Origin: an uncultured Selenomonadales bacterium
Lineage (GTDB): Bacteria > Bacillota > Negativicutes > Selenomonadales > Selenomonadaceae
Length of the DNA: 64,000 nt
Direction: 5' to 3'
Assembly: GCA_937877565.1 (NCBI GenBank)
Contig: CALFJB010000035.1
Location: 1-64,000, forward strand
The position numbers and the translations under genes are program-made. Shown one piece after another: positions 34,517-43,009 of this stretch; within the stretch, counting starts at the first letter, position 1, and every line of letters begins with the position of its first letter. Below the pieces are notes generated by a model that did no database searches, was not told where the DNA came from, and was given only the letters and a program-made list of their open reading frames with translations.

Positions 34517-35185
34517 ATGGACAGACGAAATTTTATTAAAATTGTTGCAACCGGCGCGGTTGCTCTTTTTTTAGGCGGCTGTGTCAATTCGTCAGCTGAA
34601 AACAAAAGCGCGTCGGCTGAATCGAAAATTACTTCAGGAGGCGCAAAAATGAAAATCGTAGTTATAAACAGCAGTCCACATTCTGAAACGCAATCCACTT
34701 CAAGATATTTGGCGCAAAAATTTATTGAAGGCGCAAAATCTGCAGGACACGAAATTTTTACATTCGACGCGGCGAACGAAGAAACTCATCCTTGTCGCGG
34801 CTGTGATACTTGCGGAATGGACGGACCTTGCATTTTTGACGACGCCATAGAAAATAAATTAATGCCGAAAATGTTAGAGGCAGATTTATTGGTTTTGGTA
34901 ACGCCGCTTTACTATTTCGGAATGTCGGCGCAGTTAAAAACAATCGTAGACAGATTTTATTCACGCACTGAACGCCTTCACAGAAAAAAATCTTTACTGT
35001 TGGCAACGGCGTGGAATACGGCTGATTGGACAATGACGGCGTTACAAACTCATTATGAAACTTTGGTAAAATATATGCAGTGGGAAAATATCGGCGCGGT
35101 TTATGGCGTCGGTTGCGGCTATCGCAGTGCGGTTGAAAGTTCAAAATTTGCTGATGACTCTTACAAAATTGGTGCAAGCCTTTAA
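34517..35185 (+). CDS. Flavodoxin/NADPH-FMN reductase-like protein with optional export signal
   Basis: 222 aa if read from 34517. The N-terminus has a twin-arginine-like DRRNFIKIV, a hydrophobic stretch and a lipobox-like FLGGC, so this form may be an exported lipoprotein. The main domain begins at an in-frame ATG (34649) preceded by a perfect AGGAGG 7 bases upstream, which would give a 178-aa cytoplasmic form. The domain has IVVINSSPHSETQSTSRYLAQ for FMN phosphate, a Cys-rich PCRGCDTCGMDGPCIF and TPLYYFGMSAQLKTIVDRFY, as in iron-sulfur flavoprotein-like reductases. The start at 34517 has only a weak ribosome site. Confidence 0.8.
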   Translation: MDRRNFIKIVATGAVALFLGGCVNSSAENKSASAESKITSGGAKMKIVVINSSPHSETQSTSRYLAQKFIEGAKSAGHEIFTFDAANEETHPCRGCDTCGMDGPCIFDDAIENKLMPKMLEADLLVLVTPLYYFGMSAQLKTIVDRFYSRTERLHRKKSLLLATAWNTADWTMTALQTHYETLVKYMQWENIGAVYGVGCGYRSAVESSKFADDSYKIGASL

Positions 35186-35186
35186 C

Positions 35187-35215
35187 TTGATATTGGCTGA
35201 AAAAAATTTTATAAT
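35187..35215 (+). promoter_or_regulatory. Promoter of the secretin gene
   Basis: TTGATA (35187-35192), a 17-base spacer and TATAAT (35210-35215), 34 bases before the secretin start and just after the stop of the flavoprotein gene. Confidence 0.7.
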
Positions 35216-35248
35216 TTCTCCAAAAATTTTTGTATTGGAGGAATGAAT

Positions 35249-36697
35249 ATGAAAAAATTGCTGTCGAGTTTTACGGCAGCTTTTTTTATTGCGGCGAATG
35301 TACAAGCCGCGCCGCTTTATTTTAATTTTCACGATTCAGATTTACGTTCAACTATTATAACTATTGCAAGAACCGGCAATTTAAATGTTTCAGTAGATGA
35401 TTCAGTTGAAGGCAAAATTTCTATCAATTTAAATGGAATTGAACCTGCGAAGGCGTTGGAAATTATCGCCAAGACGCACAATCTTAATCTGATAAAAGAC
35501 GGCGAAATTTTTATTTTAACTAAGGAAATGAAACTTGTTTCACCAATGAAAAGTTATGTTTTGCCTATTAAATATGGAAATCCTAAAAAATTAAGAAAAG
35601 CAGTTTTTAAAATACTCGACTTTGAGAACAAAGAAGTTCCGTTAAAAAAATTACACGTTCAGAATGAAGACGGCACAGTAACAACTTATGATTACACTGA
35701 AAATCCTAAACCAACGTATAATAAAAATGGTTCAAGCGGTTATTCTATTCAGGGAAATTTTAAAAAGGAAGAAATTGAAGACTTCAAAGATGAATTAGAT
35801 GAAGGCGACCCCCGCGCCCAAAGAGTCTATTTTCATTCCGAAGTAAATGCACTAGTTTTATTTGGTACTGAATCAGAATACGAACGCGCAAAAAATCTGT
35901 TACAAAAATTAGACGTTGAATTAAAACAAGTTTCAGTTGAGGCGCAAATTTTGGCGATTGATAAAGACGCAAGCAAAAATTTGGGCGTTGAATGGTTTTG
36001 GTCTTCAATTCCTCAAAATACTTCAACTAGAGACAATAATATGAAAGATGCGAATGCTTTCGGGCTTGTGCAATTCGGTCGAGCGTTTAATGATGTTCGG
36101 AATGAATTTTATTTTAGCGCAAAAATTAACGCGCTTATAACTGACGGCAAGGCAAAAATTTTATCCCGCCCCAACGTTACGACGATTCAAGGACACGAGG
36201 CGATTATAAATGTTGGCAGCTCCGTACCCGTTCCAAAAGTTTCGTCAAACAACACCAGCACTACAACTGAAATTGAGTACAAGGACGCGGGAATTATTTT
36301 GAAGTATACGCCGCGCATTAACGCAGACGGCACAATTACAGCAACGATTCATACTGAAGTTAGTACTCCGCAATACGTCGAAGATTTAAAAGCGTACAGA
36401 TTTAACACGCGCTCGGCTGATACGATTGTTACTGTGCGCGACGGCGAACCAATGGTAATTGGCGGCTTGATTGGCGCGGAAGATGCTAAAAGCGTCAGCA
36501 AAATTCCAATTTTAGGCGACTTGCCAATTTTGGGCGCACTTTTCAAAAATCACAGAAAAAGTAAAACTGAATCCGAACTTTTAATTTTTTTGACGGCGCA
36601 CGTAATAAACGGCGCGGGCGTTGGCGTTCCCGACAATGTAAGATACAGCGTACCGGCGGGAAGTTTGCCGCACGAAAATTTATTTGGCGAAAAATAG
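35249..36697 (+). CDS. Secretin (PilQ/GspD-type outer-membrane channel)
   Basis: 482 aa with a signal peptide ending near VQA. An N-terminal STN/N0-like domain (LYFNFHDSDLRSTIITIARTGNLNVSVDD) is followed by a second N-domain with a low-complexity insertion, then the C-terminal secretin core with VEAQILAIDKDASKNLGVEW, ILSRPNVTTIQGHEAIINVG, and VRDGEPMVIGGLI with the closing IPILGDLPILGALF. Start at 35249 because GGAGG lies 7 bases upstream. Secretins serve type IV pili or type II secretion and mark an outer membrane; no other pilus or secretion genes are nearby, so it is an orphan here. Confidence 0.92.
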   Translation: MKKLLSSFTAAFFIAANVQAAPLYFNFHDSDLRSTIITIARTGNLNVSVDDSVEGKISINLNGIEPAKALEIIAKTHNLNLIKDGEIFILTKEMKLVSPMKSYVLPIKYGNPKKLRKAVFKILDFENKEVPLKKLHVQNEDGTVTTYDYTENPKPTYNKNGSSGYSIQGNFKKEEIEDFKDELDEGDPRAQRVYFHSEVNALVLFGTESEYERAKNLLQKLDVELKQVSVEAQILAIDKDASKNLGVEWFWSSIPQNTSTRDNNMKDANAFGLVQFGRAFNDVRNEFYFSAKINALITDGKAKILSRPNVTTIQGHEAIINVGSSVPVPKVSSNNTSTTTEIEYKDAGIILKYTPRINADGTITATIHTEVSTPQYVEDLKAYRFNTRSADTIVTVRDGEPMVIGGLIGAEDAKSVSKIPILGDLPILGALFKNHRKSKTESELLIFLTAHVINGAGVGVPDNVRYSVPAGSLPHENLFGEK

Positions 36698-36712
36698 ACT
36701 GGAGTTTTGCAG

Positions 36713-37342
36713 ATGAAATTTTATCCTGTAAATATCAACATTCAAAATAAAAAGTGCGTTGTAGTTGGCGGCGGAAAAATTGCCTACGATAAAATTGTTG
36801 GACTTTTGGAGGCGGGCGCAAATGTTGAAGTTATTGCGCCGAAAATTTGTCCGCAACTTGAAAAAATTTCCGACAAAATTAAAATCGTGCGTGAAAACTA
36901 TTCAGCTGAAAAAATTTCGGATGGCGTGATTTTAATTGCCGCAACGAATAACGCCGAATTGAACGCGCAAATTGCAGCGGATGGACGCGCCAAACATTTT
37001 TTAGTTAATATTGTCGATGATATTTCAAGTGATTTTATAGTGCCGTCAAGGATTAGGCGCGGCGATTTTCTTTTGGCAATTTCAACCGGCGGAAGTTCGC
37101 CCGCGTTTTCAAAATTTGTTCGCAAAATGTTAGAAACTGAACTTGATGAAAACTTTGGCGCGGCAGTCGAAATAATTTCAAAATATCGCCAAGAAGTCAT
37201 AAAAAAATTTCCTACCCACGAACTGCGAATACAATTCTGGCAGGAAATTTTGACGCCGGAAATTTGGAAATTTATAAAGTCCGGACAAACTTCAAAGATT
37301 GAAGACAAAATTAAAAACGCTTTACTTGAAAATTTTTTGTGA
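36713..37342 (+). CDS. Precorrin-2 dehydrogenase / sirohydrochlorin ferrochelatase-like
   Basis: 209 aa, the CysG-N/Met8/SirC type that oxidises precorrin-2 to sirohydrochlorin for siroheme or cobalamin. It starts MKFYPVNINIQNKKCVVVGGGKIAYDKI, with the NAD-binding GGGKIAYDK, then IAATNNAELN and FLLAISTGGSSPAFSKFVR with the conserved Ser/Gly region. No uroporphyrinogen methyltransferase domain is attached. TGGAG precedes the ATG. In line with hemA downstream, although a small toxin-like locus lies between the two. Confidence 0.9.
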   Translation: MKFYPVNINIQNKKCVVVGGGKIAYDKIVGLLEAGANVEVIAPKICPQLEKISDKIKIVRENYSAEKISDGVILIAATNNAELNAQIAADGRAKHFLVNIVDDISSDFIVPSRIRRGDFLLAISTGGSSPAFSKFVRKMLETELDENFGAAVEIISKYRQEVIKKFPTHELRIQFWQEILTPEIWKFIKSGQTSKIEDKIKNALLENFL

Positions 37343-37348
37343 TATAAT
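37321..37348 (+). promoter_or_regulatory. Extended -10 promoter of the small toxin-like locus
   Basis: TGATATAAT gives an extended -10 (TATAAT at 37343-37348) with TTTACT 16 bases upstream (37321-37326). It overlaps the end of the precorrin-2 dehydrogenase gene. Transcription would start near 37355. Confidence 0.65.
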
Positions 37349-37354
37349 AGCTAT

Positions 37355-37580
37355 GTTTTTATTGGTCGATTGTCGGCTTTCCTCTCAAACGAGAGGAGGT
37401 GATAGCGATGTCGAAGAAAGATATTATTTCGCTGGTTTTTCAAGCCGCGACGCTCGCTGTTGCCATTTACGACGTTTTCTTCAAGTAAGACGTTGAGATA
37501 AGCCGCTGACGCGGTCTCCTAGATATAAAATTTTTATTGAGAGGAAGCCGACGTCCCAAAGTCGACCGCCTTTTTTTTCG
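37355..37580 (+). ncRNA. Structured mRNA with complementary ends (candidate type I toxin transcript)
   Basis: The 5' arm at 37364-37388 is complementary in two blocks to the 3' end: bases 37371-37388 pair with 37537-37552 (one bulged base) and GGTCGA (37364-37369) pairs with TCGACC (37562-37567), just before eight T (37571-37578). In addition CCTCTC (37381-37386) and GAGAGG (37391-37396) form a local hairpin that includes the first bases of the Shine-Dalgarno. Such end-to-end pairing is known to keep hok-type and similar toxin mRNAs silent. No antisense promoter is obvious. Confidence 0.6.
37408..37488 (+). CDS. 26-aa hydrophobic peptide, putative holin-like toxin
   Basis: The peptide begins MSKKDIISLVFQAATLAVA and ends YDVFFK: a charged N-terminus, one hydrophobic helix of about 16 residues, and a short basic tail. 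Its size and pattern (ISL...ATLAVAI) resemble the putative holin-like toxin (Hol-Tox) family. A perfect AGGAGGTGA lies 8 bases before the ATG. It has its own promoter and T-run terminator between the precorrin-2 dehydrogenase and hemA genes, so it is an independent unit. Toxicity is inferred by analogy and the peptide could instead be a small membrane regulator. Confidence 0.6.
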   Translation: MSKKDIISLVFQAATLAVAIYDVFFK

Positions 37581-37636
37581 ATAAAATTGTAAATCATTTT
37601 TAGATAAATTGCAAGATTTTTTTGGGAGAGAGGATA

Positions 37637-38881
37637 ATGCACTTAAAAATATTGGGGCTGAATTATAAAACCGCTCCAATCGAAGTTAGAGAAAAATTTT
37701 CCGTCAGCAAAGAATCAATTCGGCGTGGGCTTGAAAATCTTGACGAATACGAAGGCTTAAACGAAACGGTTATACTTTCGACTTGCAACCGTACCGAAAT
37801 TTACGCCGTGACTGCCAATGACTCTGAAGACGCGGCAAAAAGTTTTCTGAAAGATTTAATCGGTGGCGACGTTGAAAATTATTTGTACGAATACGACGGC
37901 GAAAACTGCGTAAGACATTTATTTGAAGTTTCGGCAAGTTTGGATTCTTTAATTTTGGGCGAAGGGCAAATTTTATCGCAGGTTAAAGACGCCTACACTA
38001 CCGCAAAAAATCTTGGCGCAACTTCAACAATTTTAAATACGCTTTTTCACCGCGCAATAGCCGTTGGCAAAAATGTTCGCACAGAAACTAAAATTGCTTA
38101 CAATTCTGTTTCAGTAAGTTCAGCGGCGGTTGAATTGGCGGCAGAAAAATTGAACGGCTTAAAAGATAAAACCGCGTTAATTTTCGGCGCAGGTAAAATG
38201 GCGCAACTTACAGCGCAACATTTAAAATCGCACGGCGTCAAAAAAATTTTGGTGGCGAATCATCACATTGAACGCGCAGAAGAAATGGCGGCAAAAATTG
38301 GCGGCGAAGCTGTGGCGTGGGAAGACGCACTTTTAAACGCGGTTGACGTTGACATAATCATAACTTCGACGGGCGCACCCCATTACGTCATAAAAACTTG
38401 GAAAACTCAACAACTTATGACTCGTCGCGCAGGACGCGGAATTTTTTTCATTGATATAGCTGTGCCGCGTGATGTCGATCCCGAAGTTGGGAAAATAAAA
38501 GGCGTCACGTTGTACAACATTGACGATTTAGAGGCGGTGGTAGAATCGCACGTAAAAGCGCGGCAAATTGAGGCAGAATCTGCGCGAAAAATTATTGAAG
38601 TCGAAGTTGCGGCGATTATGGAGCGTTTCAAATATTTAAAATTTCAGCCGCTAATGGCGGATTTATCTGAACGCGCCGAAAAAATTCGTGAACGTGAATT
38701 AAAAAGATTTTCCTCAAAACTCCCAAATTTAACTGACGAAGACCATCGAATTTTGGAACAAATGACAAAAAAAATTGTGCGAAAACTTTTGCGCTTGCCA
38801 ATGATGAAGTTAAACGCCTCCGCCGGTACAAGTCAAGAAAATTTCTACGCGGCGGCAATGCAAGCTTTGTTCAGGGAATGA
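37637..38881 (+). CDS. hemA: Glutamyl-tRNA reductase
   Basis: First enzyme of the C5 pathway to 5-aminolevulinate, using tRNA-Glu. 414 aa with LGLNYKTAPIEVREKFSV, the catalytic Cys in ILSTCNRTEIYA, the LILGEGQILSQVKDAY block, the NADPH domain FGAGKMAQLTAQHLKSHG and IDIAVPRDVDPEV, and the C-terminal dimerisation helices. GAGAGGAT precedes the ATG at 37637. It ends overlapping the start of the ECF ATPase gene. Next to precorrin-2 dehydrogenase it indicates tetrapyrrole (siroheme or cobalamin) synthesis. Confidence 0.96.
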   Translation: MHLKILGLNYKTAPIEVREKFSVSKESIRRGLENLDEYEGLNETVILSTCNRTEIYAVTANDSEDAAKSFLKDLIGGDVENYLYEYDGENCVRHLFEVSASLDSLILGEGQILSQVKDAYTTAKNLGATSTILNTLFHRAIAVGKNVRTETKIAYNSVSVSSAAVELAAEKLNGLKDKTALIFGAGKMAQLTAQHLKSHGVKKILVANHHIERAEEMAAKIGGEAVAWEDALLNAVDVDIIITSTGAPHYVIKTWKTQQLMTRRAGRGIFFIDIAVPRDVDPEVGKIKGVTLYNIDDLEAVVESHVKARQIEAESARKIIEVEVAAIMERFKYLKFQPLMADLSERAEKIRERELKRFSSKLPNLTDEDHRILEQMTKKIVRKLLRLPMMKLNASAGTSQENFYAAAMQALFRE

Positions 38882-39696
38882 CTATGGAAATTATAAAAGC
38901 TGAAAATTTGAAACACGTTTATAAAACGGCGAACGGCGAAAAAATTGCGCTAGACGATATAAATTTTTCTATTGACGACGGCGAATTTATAGCGATAATT
39001 GGAACGAACGGCAGCGGCAAAAGTACGCTTGCCAAACATTTTAACGCGCTTTTAAAACCGACCGCCGGAAAAATTTTTGTCAATGGTCTTGATACTGAAG
39101 ATGATGAAAATCTTTGGGCAATTCGTGAAAACGTTGGAATGGTTTTTCAGAATCCGGACAACGAAATAGTAGCGGCGATTGTCGAAGATGACATTGCATT
39201 TGGACTGGAAAATTTGGGGATTGAACCGGCGGAAATTCGGCGGCGCGTAGATTTGGCACTGGATACGGTTAATATGACTGATTATAAAAATTTTTCGCCG
39301 AGTAAACTTTCAGGCGGACAAAAACAACGAATAGCAATAGCGGGCGCGGTTGCAATGCGTACAAAAATAATCGTCTTCGATGAACCAACGGCAATGCTTG
39401 ACCCGCAAGGACGGCGCGAAGTTTTGAACACGATACAAAAATTACACGCGCAGGGCTTGACGATAATTTTAATAACGCACTTTATGGAAGAGGCGGCAAC
39501 TGCGGATAAAATTTTTGTAATGGAAGGCGGCAAAATTTTAAAAATCGGCACGCCACGAGAAATTTTTTCAGACGTCAAAGAAATAAAAAGACTCGGCTTA
39601 GATGTTCCCGTTGCAGTAGAATTGGCGGCACGGCTGAAACTTCCGCAAAAAATTTTAAACGCCAAAGAATTTATCGCCGCGATTAAAAATTTGTGA
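38878..39696 (+). CDS. ECF-type transporter ATPase (EcfA/CbiO-like)
   Basis: 272 aa. Walker A GTNGSGKST, Q-loop MVFQNPDNEIVAAIVEDDIAFGLENLG (the ECF signature around the Q-loop), signature LSGGQKQRIAIAGA, Walker B IIVFDEPTAMLD and switch His LITHFMEE. These features place it with energy-coupling-factor ATPases for vitamins and metals. EcfT, a second ATPase and an S component are not beside it. Overlap with hemA by 4 bases suggests a link to tetrapyrroles, such as cobalt supply, but that is inference. The ATG at 38878 or the one at 38884 may be used. Confidence 0.9.
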   Translation: MTMEIIKAENLKHVYKTANGEKIALDDINFSIDDGEFIAIIGTNGSGKSTLAKHFNALLKPTAGKIFVNGLDTEDDENLWAIRENVGMVFQNPDNEIVAAIVEDDIAFGLENLGIEPAEIRRRVDLALDTVNMTDYKNFSPSKLSGGQKQRIAIAGAVAMRTKIIVFDEPTAMLDPQGRREVLNTIQKLHAQGLTIILITHFMEEAATADKIFVMEGGKILKIGTPREIFSDVKEIKRLGLDVPVAVELAARLKLPQKILNAKEFIAAIKNL

Positions 39697-39728
39697 TATA
39701 ATCCAATGCAAAGAAAGTGGAGCTGATT

Positions 39729-40178
39729 ATGCGGAAAATTTTTTTTGTCATTGGAATTTTTTTTATGTTGGTAGGAGTTTTTGGAATATCTTACACGTGG
39801 AATCACGACCACCGAAAAACGGAATTTTTGGAAGAATACGCCAAACTTGAATTTGTATCTGCGCGAGATGAATTTGGAAATTTGGAAGGCGCAAATTTGA
39901 GCTTGTGGGATTATCGCTTTGACAAGGCGCAACTTTTAAACAAGGCGATAATTTTTATTGATGGCGTTCCTTGGGAAATTGAAGCTGCCACGCGTCAAAC
40001 TCTTTCAAAAAGTCAAAACGAAAATAAATTATTTATCCAGTTTCCAAAATTAAGTTTGCGGGATATGCTTACCGCTAAAGAATTTCGGCTAAAATTTTAC
40101 TACGACAATGGACAGTCAATCGATTTGCCGCTTGGAAAAAAAGAATTAATCGTGTGGCAACGAAAATTGCGTTGGTAG
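39729..40178 (+). CDS. Small membrane-anchored protein of unknown function
   Basis: 149 aa. One N-terminal hydrophobic segment (RKIFFVIGIFFMLVGVFGI) works as a membrane anchor or uncleaved signal; the rest is a soluble domain with LSLWDYRFDKAQLLN and FIDGVPWEIEAATRQ. I do not recognise a family. GGAG precedes the ATG at 39729. It lies between the ECF ATPase and the YdjC-like deacetylase on the same strand with short gaps. Confidence 0.6.
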   Translation: MRKIFFVIGIFFMLVGVFGISYTWNHDHRKTEFLEEYAKLEFVSARDEFGNLEGANLSLWDYRFDKAQLLNKAIIFIDGVPWEIEAATRQTLSKSQNENKLFIQFPKLSLRDMLTAKEFRLKFYYDNGQSIDLPLGKKELIVWQRKLRW

Positions 40179-40188
40179 GAGGAATTTT

Positions 40189-41034
40189 TTGAAACAGTTA
40201 ATCATAAACGCTGACGACTTCGGCAGACACAAGTTAATAAATTCTGCGGTTGAAAAAGCTTTCCGGAACGGTTGCTTGCGTTCAACAACGATTATGGCGG
40301 GCGCAAAATATTTTGATGACGCGGTTGAAATTGCGAAAAGAAATCCAGAATTGGGCGTTGGGATTCATTTTACTTTGGCGAATGGTTTTCCGGTTTTGCC
40401 TGTTGAAAAAATTCCAACGCTTGTAACTCCTGAAGGTTATTTTCACGAAAATTATATTGAGTTTATAAAATTGTATGTCAAGGGGCAAATTAACCGTGAT
40501 GAAATTCAAGCGGAACTTGCCGCGCAGTTGGAAAAAGTTAATCGCGCAGGTTTAAAAATCACGCACTTTGATAGTCATCAGCATTTGCATCATTTTCCCG
40601 GAATAATTTCAATAGCGTTGAAACTTGCGAAGGCGGCGAATATACCTGCAATGCGCGTATCCGGTACAAAAATTTTTGACGGCTCAATAGAAAGTTTTGG
40701 GCAAATTGTAGGTCGTCTTGGCTTAGGTTCACTTTCAAAATTTGCGGCACATTCGGCACACACAAAAAATATTTTGACGCCGGATCATTTTTCGGGAATT
40801 GTAGCGGGCGAAGCGGTTACAGAAAAATTTTTAACCAAGCTGATAAAAAATCTTAAAGACGGCACAACCGAAGTAATGTTACATCCCGGCACTAATAATC
40901 AAGTTTTACAAAAATTTTGTGCGTGGGAACACGACTTTGAGGCGGAATTAAACGCGGTAACTTCACCAAAAATTTTGAAGTTGCTTGAAAAAGAAAATGT
41001 TACCGCCGTAAATTTCAATGCACTTTTAAAATAG
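40189..41034 (+). CDS. ChbG/HpnK (YdjC) family carbohydrate deacetylase
   Basis: 281 aa, metal-dependent deacetylase of the YdjC-like TIM-barrel family. The metal site is visible as NADDFGRHKLIN near the start, GVGIHFTLA, and the His-rich THFDSHQHLHHFPG; a late EVMLHPGTNN completes it. Members remove acetyl from N-acetylated sugars of chitooligosaccharides, hopanoids or surface glycans; the substrate here is unknown. TTG start with GGAGG 6 bases upstream. A heptamer repeat array follows at 41065. Confidence 0.9.
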   Translation: MKQLIINADDFGRHKLINSAVEKAFRNGCLRSTTIMAGAKYFDDAVEIAKRNPELGVGIHFTLANGFPVLPVEKIPTLVTPEGYFHENYIEFIKLYVKGQINRDEIQAELAAQLEKVNRAGLKITHFDSHQHLHHFPGIISIALKLAKAANIPAMRVSGTKIFDGSIESFGQIVGRLGLGSLSKFAAHSAHTKNILTPDHFSGIVAGEAVTEKFLTKLIKNLKDGTTEVMLHPGTNNQVLQKFCAWEHDFEAELNAVTSPKILKLLEKENVTAVNFNALLK

Positions 41035-41064
41035 ATTTTAACTGTCAGGTGCTAGGGAATTTTT

Positions 41065-41099
41065 CCTAAAACCTAAGACCTAACACCTAAAACCTAATT
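41065..41099. repeat. Five heptamer repeats (CCTAANA)
   Basis: CCTAAAA, CCTAAGA, CCTAACA, CCTAAAA, CCTAATT without gaps, preceded by CTAGGGA and a short AT stretch. Same period and unit count as the arrays at 12851 and 42967. Confidence 0.8.
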
Positions 41100-41119
41100 T
41101 CGACGAAGGAGAAATGAAA

Positions 41120-42970
41120 ATGGCGATTTTCAAACTTAAACCGGCTTGCAAAGATTATCTTTGGGGCGGTCATCGATTGGTTGAAGAATACGGCGTCGAA
41201 TATGACGGCGCAATTTTGGCGGAGGCGTGGGAACTTTCGGCGCATCCCGCTGGAGCATCAATTATCACAAATGGAGAATACGCGGGCAAAACTTTGACAG
41301 AATATCTTGACGCGGAAGGCTTGGAAGTTTTGGGTACGCACTGCCGCCGCTTTCGTGAATTTCCGATTTTGACGAAATTTATTGACGCCAAAGACAATTT
41401 GTCAATTCAAGTACACCCGTCAAACGCCTACGCGCTGAAAAATGAGGGACAATACGGCAAAACTGAAATGTGGTACGTACTTGACGCTGAAGACGGCGCG
41501 TTTTTGTATTACGGTTTCAAGCAGGAAATTTCCAAAGACGAATTTGAACAGCGCATCAAGGAAAATACTTTGCTGGAAGTTTTGAACGCTGTACCCGTCA
41601 AAAAAGGCGACGTGCTTTTCATTGAGTCAGGAACTTTGCACGCCATTGGTAAAGGAATTTTAATCGCCGAAATTCAGCAAAATTCAAACGTCACTTACAG
41701 AATTTACGATTACGGCAGAGTTGGCGCGGACGGCAAGAAACGTGATTTACACATTGAAAAGGCGTTGGCAGTTACAAACAGAATCCCTATTGTTAAAAAT
41801 TCTGAAAGTTATCCGCACGTGGCAGACTGCGATTATTTTACCGTCGATAAATTGAATTTGGACGGAAAATTAACCTACCGCGTACAAGGCAACGTTAATG
41901 AAAAATCTTTTTTGAGCATTTTAATTTTGGACGGCGCAGGCGTCATTAGTAGCAAAGGCGAAAAACTTTCCTACAAAAAAGGCGATTCATTTTTCTTGCC
42001 CGCAAATTCCGGCGATTGGCAAATTGAAGGCACTTGCGACGCGCTTTTAACTACAATTCGTGAAAAAGCTAATCCAATTCGTGTTGGCGTCAATATTGGC
42101 AGTTCGGAAATTCAAATGGGAATTGTCAACGAACAGAATCAGATAATTGATTCAAAAAAATATCCAACTAATCCGAAACGCCCTGCGCGAGAAATTATCG
42201 AAGAAACGGCGGGACACATTTTAAAACTTTTGGCAGAAAATAATATACCGCTTGAACAGTGCGTAGGCGTGGGCGTCGGTGTACCCGGCACGATTGACAG
42301 GCGAAAAGGCGCGGTTGTTTATTCAAATAATATTCGCTGGGAAGACGTGCAACTTACAAAAACTTTGGGCGAAGTTATTCCCTGCCCTGTAAGAATTGCG
42401 AACGATGCAGACTGCGCGGCGTTGGGTGAAGCTGTAGCCGGCGCGGGCAAAAATTTTTCAGATGTTGTAATGTTTACGCTCGGTAACGGCGTCGGCGGCG
42501 GAATTATTTTAAACGGCGAAATTTTTGAAGGCGGAATAATGGGCGGCAGTGAAGTTGGTCATCAAGTTATTAGAGTTCACGGCAGACTTTGTACTTGCGG
42601 GCGTAAAGGTTGCCTTGAGGCTTATGTTTCAGTTCCCGCGCTTTTAAAGGCGGCGGCTCAAGTTGCAGGTCGTGAAATGACGCTTGACGAAATTTTCAGC
42701 CTTGCCAAAAATGAAAACGTCGAAATGATGGAAGTTGTGGAGCAGTATACTTTAATGCTCGGTCAAGGTATTGTAAATATTGTGAATATGTTCCGCCCGC
42801 AACTGATTTTACTTGGCGGCGCAATGTCGGCGTATGCAAAAGATTTTATTGAACCGCTGACAGATATTTTGAAAGAAGATTGTTTTGGCGGAGTGCATGC
42901 TCCAATTCCCAAAATTTCAATCGCTGAACTCGGCAGTAATGCCGGAATGATTGGAGCCGCTAATCTTTAG
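41120..42970 (+). CDS. Fusion of mannose-6-phosphate isomerase and ROK sugar kinase
   Basis: 616 aa with two complete domains. Residues 1 to about 315 are a class I phosphomannose isomerase: CKDYLWGGHRL, the zinc site LSIQVHPSNAYALKNEG with KTEMWYVLD, and GTLHAIGKGILIAEIQQNSN. Residues about 320-616 are a ROK kinase: catalytic Asp in RIANDADCAALGE, GNGVGGGIILNG, and the zinc motif CTCGRKGCLEAY. The ROK phosphate loop, normally DxGGT, reads VNIGSSE, so D is N and the second G is S. The fusion would join hexose phosphorylation with mannose/fructose-6-phosphate exchange. AGGAG favours the ATG at 41120 over 41114. Confidence 0.92.
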   Translation: MAIFKLKPACKDYLWGGHRLVEEYGVEYDGAILAEAWELSAHPAGASIITNGEYAGKTLTEYLDAEGLEVLGTHCRRFREFPILTKFIDAKDNLSIQVHPSNAYALKNEGQYGKTEMWYVLDAEDGAFLYYGFKQEISKDEFEQRIKENTLLEVLNAVPVKKGDVLFIESGTLHAIGKGILIAEIQQNSNVTYRIYDYGRVGADGKKRDLHIEKALAVTNRIPIVKNSESYPHVADCDYFTVDKLNLDGKLTYRVQGNVNEKSFLSILILDGAGVISSKGEKLSYKKGDSFFLPANSGDWQIEGTCDALLTTIREKANPIRVGVNIGSSEIQMGIVNEQNQIIDSKKYPTNPKRPAREIIEETAGHILKLLAENNIPLEQCVGVGVGVPGTIDRRKGAVVYSNNIRWEDVQLTKTLGEVIPCPVRIANDADCAALGEAVAGAGKNFSDVVMFTLGNGVGGGIILNGEIFEGGIMGGSEVGHQVIRVHGRLCTCGRKGCLEAYVSVPALLKAAAQVAGREMTLDEIFSLAKNENVEMMEVVEQYTLMLGQGIVNIVNMFRPQLILLGGAMSAYAKDFIEPLTDILKEDCFGGVHAPIPKISIAELGSNAGMIGAANL

Positions 42971-43001
42971 GGATTAGGAGTTAGGGGCTAGGGATTAGTG
43001 A
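42967..43001. repeat. Five heptamer repeats (TTAGGGR)
   Basis: TTAGGGA, TTAGGAG, TTAGGGG, CTAGGGA, TTAGTGA without gaps; the first unit contains the TAG stop of the fusion gene. It is the reverse complement type of the arrays at 12851 and 41065. Confidence 0.85.
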
Positions 43002-43009
43002 TTTTGAAA

